In this document: piece by piece, positions 57,673 to 64,000 of the stretch
Numbering within the stretch: the stretch's first letter is position 1
Layout: every line of letters starts with the position of its first letter
Assembly: GCA_023935145.1 (NCBI GenBank)
Contig: CM043699.1
Coordinates: 72,077,638-72,141,637 of the forward strand
From: Bretschneidera sinensis
Lineage: Eukaryota; Streptophyta; Magnoliopsida; Brassicales; Akaniaceae
Direction of reading: 5' to 3'
DNA length: 64,000 nt
Program-made: the position numbers and the translations under genes
The notes under the pieces: model-generated
The model's input: the letters and a program-made list of their open reading frames with translations, nothing else
What the model was told of the DNA's origin: nothing
The model's database searches: none

Positions 57673-58257
57673 TTAGTAAACATGCCCAACTAAACGCTCC
57701 ACCATCTGATCAATAAATGGGAATGGATAATGATCAGGCCTAGTGGCAGCATTCAATTTACGGTAGCTGATACACACTCTCCAAATTGACTGAATACGAG
57801 TTGGAACCAACTCGTCGTCCTTATGCTGCACTACCGTTAATTCAGCACGTTTGGGCACAACATGAATCTGGCTCACCCACTTGCTATCAGAGATGGGATA
57901 AATGATCCCTGCCTCTAACAGCTTAATATCTTCTCCCCTCACAACCTCTTGTATAGTAGGGTTGAGCCTTCTTTGTGGCTCCCTCGATGGCTCAGCATCC
58001 TCCTCCAAATGTATTGTGTACGTCACCACCGAGGGGCTGATCCCCTTGACATCCTCAATAGTCCAGCCTATAGCTTCCTTATGCTCTCTTAAGACATCCA
58101 ATAATTTCTCCTCTAGAGCATCACCCAGATCTGAAGGTATAATCACAGGCAAACTATCGGCTGAACCTAGGAACTTATACTTAAGATTATCTGGTAAAGG
58201 CTTAAGTTCCTTCTTGGGGGTTTCAGGTGCGGCGGTCTCCTCCATCTTATTGCTCTT
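57673..58257 (-). pseudogene. RT N-terminal fragment of G, behind one TGA
   Basis: In the same frame as the gag-protease gene and separated from it by the single TGA at 58258-58260; the neighbouring acidic unit suggests CGA was the original codon. It encodes the RT leader and first RT blocks (KELKPLPDNLKYKFLG, RLNPTIQEVVRGEDIKLLEA, WRVCISYRKLNAATRPDHY) and ends at GHVY before any catalytic Asp motif. E ends at the same residue. Such a fragment cannot polymerise DNA. Confidence 0.9.
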
Positions 58258-60942
58258 TCAAGAAGGAGACTCTAAAATGGCATTCGCTTGCTCAAGTAAT
58301 TTATCTAAATCCATATCCTCTCCAAATTGAGCAAAGCATGCCTCTAGGGGGTCCTCAGTGCGGGAGTCATCCACAATCTCCTCTGTCTTATTGCTCTCCC
58401 GAGGAGGAGACTCCAAAATGGCATTTGCTTGCTCAAGTAATTTATCTAAATCCAAATCCTCTCCAAATTGAGCAAAGCATGCCTCTAGGGGGTCCTCAGT
58501 GCTTGATTCATTCACAGTCTCCTCAAGAATCTCCTCTATCAAGCTTACATTTTTCACTTCATCATATTCATGTGGTTGCCTAGTGATATAAAAAATATTT
58601 AACTCCACTGTCATATTTCCGAAGGAGATCTTCATCACCCCTGTCCTACAATTTATCAGGGCGTTAGCCGTGGCTAAGAATGGTCGCCCTAGAATAACCG
58701 GTATTTGAATCCCTATATTCTGAACCGGCTCTGTGTCAAGCACAATAAAATCCACGGGGAAATAGAACTTATCCACTTTTATCAAAACGTCCTCAACTAT
58801 TCCCCGTGGTCTTTTCACTGACCTGTCAGCCAATTGAAGCGTAGTGGATGTGGGCTTCAATTCTCCTAACCCCAATTGTAAATAGACTGAGTAGGGTAGA
58901 AGATTCACACTCGCCCCTAGATCCAAGAGAGCCCTCTCAATGTGGCTGACTCCTATCGTGCAAGAGATGGTAGGACACCCCGGGTCCTTATACTTGATGG
59001 GTAGCTTGCACTGAAGGATTGAGCTGACTTGCTCGGTCAAAAATGCCTTTTTTGGGACATTTGTCCTCCTTTTGATAGTGACCAAGTCCTTTAGAAACTT
59101 GGCATATGATGGCATTTGATGGATGGCATCCAAAAATGGGATATTGATTTGGACTTGCTTGAATACCTCCAGAATTTCCTTATACTTCCCTCCTTTCTTG
59201 GGCGCCTGTAATCTCTCGGGGTAGGGCGCTCTAGGTATAAACAACCTAGGAGGGTCTTTCTCAGTAGGTGTGGCTATAGATGGCTCAGCATCTCTCTTCT
59301 CTGTGTTGCCACTCCTTTGCCCTTGCTGCATAGCAGGGCTCTCTTCCACTCGATTGTCCACTTGTCTCCCAGACCTCAGTGTGACAATCGACTGTACTTG
59401 TTCCACCCCATGCATAGGAGTTGATGAACTCTCAACCATAAATTGTCCTTTTGGGTTTTGCACGGGCTGACTGGGGAACTTTCCCTTCTCTCTCTCACCC
59501 AAGTGACTTGCAATTTGCCCTATTTGACTCTCCAGCTTGGCAATTGCTTGGGTGTTTACCACTGTTGCACTCCTCACATCACTCATATTTTGGCTAGTCT
59601 CCTTCATGAACTCCTTAAGGGTGTCCTCTAGCGACTGTGAAACTGGCGCTGGTGTTTGAGTGGGTGCATGGTAAGCAGGTGAAGGTGCTGGATGGGCAGA
59701 ACGACCATGATTAGGAATTTGTGGGGCAAATCTGGGAGGATATTGATTTTGAGCATGATAAGGGGCTCCTCCCTGATTCATCGGTTGGTTCTGCCTCCAT
59801 GAAAAATTTGGGTGGTTCCGCCACCCTGGATTGTACGTCTCGGAGTACGATCCATTTGACTGCCTTCGAAAGTCATTGAAAGCATTTACTTGTTCCAGAG
59901 GATACTCGGCACAAGCCGGCATTGATGGGCAATTCTGTGCTAGATGCATGGGACTAGCACAGATGGAACAGCTTTCAACATTGAATGTGTTGGCAGCATT
60001 GATGGATTGGCTCACAGTGAGAGCGTCAATCTTTTTAGTGAGGGCATCTAACTTTATCCTCAAATCAGCGTCCTCTCTGACCTCATAGATGCCTCCCCTC
60101 TTAGGAGCACGAATGGACTTATCTCGACAGCTTGAAAAATCCCACTGCTGCGAGTTGTCGGACAACTTGTCCAACGCCATATATGCTTCGTCTCCTGTCA
60201 GACTCAAGAATGCCCCCCCATTCATAGACTCGATCATGCTACGGTTGGGTTGAGTCAACCCTTGGTAGAAGAATTGAACGAGTCTCCACTTCTCATATCC
60301 ATGTGGAGGGCATCTGATCAGTAACTCTTTAAAGCGCTCCCAACCCTCAGAAAATTTTTCATCCTCATCCTGAGTGAAAGAGCTGATCTCCTTTCGGCAC
60401 TCATTCACTCTAGACATTGGGAAAAACTTATGATAAAATTTGCTAAGCAGGTTTTCCCAAGATGTAATAGACCCGGGCGTGTTGGAATCCAACCACGCCC
60501 TAGCTCTATCGTGAAGAGAAAAAGGGAAGAGTCGAAGATGGACTGACTCTTCAGAGAAGTTATGGAATTTGAATGTGGCACAAATGTCTTTGAACTTCTT
60601 CACATGGCTATAAGGATTTTCAAGATCTAAGCCATAGAATGAGGGTAAGAGTTGGATGACATGTGGCTTCAAGTCAAAGTGGGTGGCATTGGTCGGTGGC
60701 AACACTATGCAAGAGGATGAGTTAGTCGCAACGGGTGCGAACAAGTCCCTAAGGGATGTAGTGGAGTCCACGTTCCAAGCTCTAGGTTGCTCTACATGTT
60801 CAGGATGATTTGCATTCCTATAATTCTCTGCCATCTCAACTGTCTCTCTCTCAACTAGCGCTCTTTTCTGCCTTCTAAGAGTTCTTTCTAAGTCGGGATC
60901 TAAATGTGTCAAATCTAAGTTCAAGGATCTCCGACCAAGCAT
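58258..60942 (-). CDS. gag-aspartic protease polyprotein of G
   Basis: An uninterrupted 894-codon frame from ATG 60942. Residues about 135-230: Gag domain (LFPFSLHDRARAWLD, FYHKFFPMSRVNECRKEIS). About 322-335: CCHC knuckle CSICASPMHLAQNCP, for RNA binding. Then NPGWRNHPNFSWRQNQ. Residues about 670-770: aspartic protease with LLDLGASVNLLPYSV (Asp near 674) and ILGRPFLATANALINC. Residues about 815-894: two acidic units EDPLEACFAQFGED. The product would form cytoplasmic particles and mature itself. The original stop is probably further on; see the RT fragment. This is the only long intact element gene in the window. Confidence 0.93.
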   Translation of the reverse strand: MLGRRSLNLDLTHLDPDLERTLRRQKRALVERETVEMAENYRNANHPEHVEQPRAWNVDSTTSLRDLFAPVATNSSSCIVLPPTNATHFDLKPHVIQLLPSFYGLDLENPYSHVKKFKDICATFKFHNFSEESVHLRLFPFSLHDRARAWLDSNTPGSITSWENLLSKFYHKFFPMSRVNECRKEISSFTQDEDEKFSEGWERFKELLIRCPPHGYEKWRLVQFFYQGLTQPNRSMIESMNGGAFLSLTGDEAYMALDKLSDNSQQWDFSSCRDKSIRAPKRGGIYEVREDADLRIKLDALTKKIDALTVSQSINAANTFNVESCSICASPMHLAQNCPSMPACAEYPLEQVNAFNDFRRQSNGSYSETYNPGWRNHPNFSWRQNQPMNQGGAPYHAQNQYPPRFAPQIPNHGRSAHPAPSPAYHAPTQTPAPVSQSLEDTLKEFMKETSQNMSDVRSATVVNTQAIAKLESQIGQIASHLGEREKGKFPSQPVQNPKGQFMVESSSTPMHGVEQVQSIVTLRSGRQVDNRVEESPAMQQGQRSGNTEKRDAEPSIATPTEKDPPRLFIPRAPYPERLQAPKKGGKYKEILEVFKQVQINIPFLDAIHQMPSYAKFLKDLVTIKRRTNVPKKAFLTEQVSSILQCKLPIKYKDPGCPTISCTIGVSHIERALLDLGASVNLLPYSVYLQLGLGELKPTSTTLQLADRSVKRPRGIVEDVLIKVDKFYFPVDFIVLDTEPVQNIGIQIPVILGRPFLATANALINCRTGVMKISFGNMTVELNIFYITRQPHEYDEVKNVSLIEEILEETVNESSTEDPLEACFAQFGEDLDLDKLLEQANAILESPPRESNKTEEIVDDSRTEDPLEACFAQFGEDMDLDKLLEQANAILESPS

Positions 60943-61109
60943 ACACTAACAGAAAAATAATGAGATACTAACCAGTAGAAGCAACAGAATAAAGCAAATA
61001 CAAAACTCAAAATTTTTTTATTTTTTTATTTTTTTATTTTTTTTAAATTAAATTAACTAGTAGAAAAATAAAATCAATTCTGACTAAAAATTTTCACAAA
61101 CAAAACAAT

Positions 61110-61127
61110 TCCCCGGCAACGGCGCCA
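61110..61127 (-). other. primer-binding site of G, tRNA-Asp
   Basis: The + strand TCCCCGGCAACGGCGCCA equals the 3' end of plant tRNA-Asp with no mismatch. The leader 60943-61109 is A+T-rich without a gene. Confidence 0.95.
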
Positions 61128-61133
61128 AAAACT

Positions 61134-62398
61134 TGTTGTGAGTTTTAATTTACTCGCAAGCGCACGAGTCGTTTGCAGTATAGCGTTGTGCAAGTGCGAG
61201 GTCGATTCCACAGGGAATTACGTTGTGAAAATATAATTTTTAATCTAAACTAACTCTATCTTAACCTAGTTCCGAATTTCAGATGATATTACAAAATAAA
61301 TTAAAACTAAACTAAGTTGATTAAAAAACTAATAAAAAAGGGCACTAAGGTTTCCGAATTCACCCCACCGAAGTTAAGCATACATGTTCTAAAAATATAG
61401 CCTATCAAAACATTCAATGAATCCAACTATAAGACAAAAAACAAAGAATATCCCAACTAAACCAAAAGCACCCGATGTATCCGCTCTCAACAAATCACAA
61501 AGGGAATCCAATTTAATCGAAAAGCATTCAATGTATCCATCAGATGAAACACAAAGAAAATCCAACAGACAATTTAAACTCAATCAATTATAAGATTAAC
61601 TCAAATAATTGACAGAACATTTATACTAAAAATTTTCAGATTTGTACAAGCAAATCTGAACTACTACGCCAAACAACGGCGGGGCTTCATCTTTAACCTT
61701 AGCTGAAGAGTCTAGCCACTCATAACTATAAAACTATAATAACAAGTGCTAAACATTTAAACTAAAAACAACTAAATATAAAGAAATAAATAAACAACTT
61801 TACATGGGAGAAATTCCACTCGCTGCCGGGCGGCGCTTCCCCTCGTGGTAGCAATGCCTTCGAGATCCACCAGAATGCTGGCGGAAGTCCACCGGTAAAC
61901 ACCAAAGTGGCTTAGGAATTGTCCCTTGGATTATGAAGCCAAATGGTGTTTATATAGGGGGAGACTCGGAGTAAAACAGGTTGCAGAAACGATGTGGGAT
62001 ACAGGCCCGTGTGCGCTCGATCGCAGTGTGGTGCGATCGATCGCAGGTACGATCGATCGCATGTCTTGTGTGCACGATCTCATGTGCGCTCGATCGCATG
62101 TCTGCTGCGATCGATCGCAAATGCACTGAACTTCAATTATTTCGATGTGGGATGTTGACCATGCACTCGTTCAAAGGCAGGTGCGCTCGAGCGCTGGTGC
62201 GCTCGATCGCATATCTGTTGCGATCGAGCGCAATGTCTCCAGAAGCTTCAAATCAACCTGAAATGCTGCACTTTCTCCACAAAGCTGTAAAAACACACAA
62301 AACACAAGAAAAACGTAAAATAAAGTAAAATAATACTAACTAAGAGCATAACAAATATAAGTTAAGGGTCTAAAATATGCAATATTTAAGACTCATCA
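61134..62398 (-). repeat. 5' LTR of G
   Basis: Identical in length to the 3' copy with 11 substitutions by my count. Palindrome array 62012-62232; TATATAAA in reverse at 61949-61956. Confidence 0.95.
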
Positions 62399-62403
62399 GG
62401 CAT

Positions 62404-63033
62404 CTGATCAGTAACTCTTTGAAGCACTCCCAGCTTTCAAAAAACTTCTCATCCTCATCCTGAGTGAAAGAACTAATCTCCTTTCGGCACTCATTCACTC
62501 TAGTCATTGGGAAAAACTTGTGATAAAATTTACTAAGCATATTTTCCCAAGATGTAATAGACCCGGGCGTGTTGGAATCCAACCAGTCCCTAGCTCTATT
62601 GTGAAGAGAGAAAGGGAAAAGTTGAAGATGGACTGAGTCCTCAGAGAAGTTCTGGAACTTGAATGTGGCACAAATATCTTTGAACTTCTTCACATGACTA
62701 TAAGGATTTTCAAGATCTAAGTCATGAAATGAGGGTAGGAGTTGGATGACATGTGGCTTTAAATCAAAATAGGGTGGCATTGGTAGGTGGCAACACTATG
62801 CAAGAAGATGAATTAGTCGCAACGGGTGCGAACAAATCCCTAAGGGATGTAGTGGAGTCCACATTCCAAGCTCTAGGTTGCTCTACATACTCAGGTTCAT
62901 TTGCATTCCTAAAATTGTCTCCCATCTTAATTGTCTCTCTTTCAACAAGTACTATCTTCTATCTCCTAAGAGTTCTTTCTAAGTCGGGATCTAAAGGTGT
63001 CAATTCTAAATTCAGGGATCTCCGACCAAGCAT
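62404..63033 (-). pseudogene. start of gag of E
   Basis: ATG 63033 opens MLGRRSLNLELTPLDPDLER, nearly the same as the G gene start. A stop near 62957 and a frameshift near 62775 break it. The Gag domain part 62780-62404 is open (LFPFSLHNRARDWLD, FYHKFFPMTRVNECRKEIS). Cut by G at 62399-62403. Confidence 0.9.
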
Positions 63034-63069
63034 ACACCACACAAAAAGCACTAAAATAAACAAACTAGT

Positions 63070-63300
63070 AGAAAAAAAAAATAACAATAATAATAAATAA
63101 AATAAAATAAAATTTAAATTTAAATTTAAAAATTCAAAATTCAAAATTCAAAATTAAAATTAAAAATTAAATTAAAATTAAAATTAAAATTAAAATTTAA
63201 ATTTAAATTTAAATTTAAATTAAAACTAAAAATTAAAATTAAAATTAAAATTAAAATTAAAACTAAAATTAAAAATTAAAAATAAAATTAAATAAAACAA
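63070..63300. repeat. A/T-only simple repeat in the leader of E
   Basis: Runs of AAATTT, ATTAAA and AAATTAAAATT almost without G or C, between the primer site and gag of E. The matching place in G (61012-61045) has a short T-rich run instead. Confidence 0.95.
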
Positions 63301-63365
63301 AAATGCTAACTAAACTAGTAGAAAAATAAAATCAATTCAGACAAAAATTTCACAAACAAAACAAA

Positions 63366-63383
63366 TCCCCGGCAATGGCGCCA
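63366..63383 (-). other. primer-binding site of E, tRNA-Asp type
   Basis: The + strand TCCCCGGCAATGGCGCCA, one C-to-T mismatch to the tRNA-Asp end. Confidence 0.92.
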
Positions 63384-63389
63384 AAAACT

Positions 63390-64000
63390 TGTGAGTTTTA
63401 AATTACTCGCAAACGCACGAGTTGTTTGCAATATAGTGTTGTGCAAGTGCGAGGTCGAATCCACAGGGAATTGCGTTGTGAAAATGTAATTTTATCTAAA
63501 CTAAACTTATCTTAACCTAGTTCCAAGTTTTGAATTATATGTTGCAAAACAAATAAAAACTAAACTAAATTGATTTAAAACTAATAATAAAGACATTAAG
63601 GTTTCTGAATCCACCCCACCAAAGTTAAGCATATATCTTCATGTTCTAAAAATAGCCTATCAAAACATTCCACGAATCCAGCTTAAAACAAAAACAACAA
63701 ATATCCCAATTAAACCAAAAGCATCCAATGTATCCGTTTTTAACAAATCACAAAGGAAATCCAATTTAATCAAAAACAATTTGATGTATCCATCAGATGA
63801 AACACACGAAATATCCAACAGAACAATTTAAATGCAATCAATCATAAGATTTTACTCAAATAATTGACAAAACATTTATACTAAAAAAAACATCAGAATT
63901 GTATAAACAAATCTGAAACTATTATGCCAAACAACGGCGAGGCTTCATCTTCAACCTTAGTTGAAGATTTTAGCCACTCATAATCATGAAACTAGAGTTC
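63390..64000 (-). repeat. 5' LTR of E, part inside the window
   Basis: Starts TGTGAGTTTTAAATTACTCG and matches 42309 onward base for base with a few percent difference, confirming that E spans both F and G. It runs off the window before the U3 module. Confidence 0.92.

Larger units (their letters stand above)
55084..62398 (-). mobile_element. young Athila-like element G, gag-protease with partial RT
   Basis: Complete 7.3-kb minus-strand element: 5' LTR 61134-62398, perfect tRNA-Asp primer site 61110-61127, gag-protease frame 60942-58258, in-frame RT fragment to 57673, conserved block, hairpin cassettes, 3' LTR 55084-56348, GGCAT duplication. I count 11 differences between the 1265-bp LTRs (about 0.9%), with no length change. 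It cannot move alone because RT core, RNase H and integrase are absent. Confidence 0.95.
42309..64000 (-). mobile_element. Athila-like element E (5' LTR runs past window end)
   Basis: Minus-strand host of F and G. Parts: 3' LTR 42309-43696, polypurine cassette 43697-43736, non-coding 43737-45000, protease with partial RT 45001-46896, gag middle 54345-55078, gag start 62404-63033, primer site 63366-63383, 5' LTR from 63390. Gag is closely related to that of G. It is inserted in copia H, whose sequence stops at 42308. Confidence 0.92.

Noticed and set aside
63070..63300. A/T repeat as a replication origin or matrix attachment site
   Set aside because: Simple A/T repeat in an element leader; nothing beyond composition supports such a role.
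1..64000. Any host gene between elements
   Set aside because: Every interval can be assigned to an element by homology to another copy, by LTR boundaries or by nested structure; no leftover stretch with host coding signal was found.

Overview
The window is plant DNA and consists entirely of transposable elements; no host gene, rRNA or tRNA gene is supported. The organism is most likely a flowering plant, probably a eudicot. The evidence is Ty1/copia and Ty3/gypsy polyproteins of plant type, primer-binding sites matching tRNA-Asp (Athila-like elements) and initiator tRNA-Met (chromovirus-like element), a plant L1-type LINE, high A+T, and deep nesting typical of pericentromeric heterochromatin. 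The species cannot be named from the sequence.

Layout, using my own letters. A: Ty1/copia, + strand, window start to 12048, its 3' LTR split by B. B: gag-protease-only Athila-like element, + strand, 3872-11571, target duplication GTGGG. C: Athila-like element, - strand, 12049-18635, itself interrupted by A. J: an old Ty1/copia on the - strand, surviving as 18636-18702, 37843-38200 and 40903-41292; it is the oldest visible layer. K: Tekay/Del-like gypsy element, + strand, 18703-37842 (duplication GTCAC), carrying a 5'-truncated LINE (20671-23660, - strand) in its 5' LTR and Athila-like D (28440-35038, - strand, rearranged) in its integrase. S: solo LTR, - strand, 38201-40902 (duplication TTTTG) in the J integrase. 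H: copia of the A family, - strand, 41293-42308. E: Athila-like element, - strand, 42309 to beyond the window end, containing F (+ strand, 46902-54339, duplication ACTCC) and G (- strand, 55084-62398, duplication GGCAT). Removing each insert and one duplication copy restores the host reading frame at J/S, J/K, E/F and K/D.

The Athila-like elements (B, C, D, E, F, G) are all apparently non-autonomous. Each has gag plus an aspartic protease, and at most the first part of reverse transcriptase. None visible has integrase or RNase H, so they would need a helper element. G is young and nearly intact: 11 differences between 1265-bp LTRs by my count, and one 894-codon gag-protease frame.

The most interesting signals are in the non-coding parts of these elements. 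(1) A near-invariant ~55-nt block follows the coding region of all six. (2) A repeated cassette, hairpin with GGGA loop then AAGTTTGGGGG, lies at the polypurine tract next to the 3' LTR and again about 1 kb upstream; its stem varies by paired changes between elements. (3) Arrays of a near-palindrome, TGCGATCGAGCGCA, sit upstream of the TATA box in the LTRs of B, C and G, while D, E and F carry an unrelated shared module in the same place. (4) Remnants of different pol lengths all end at the same conserved block.
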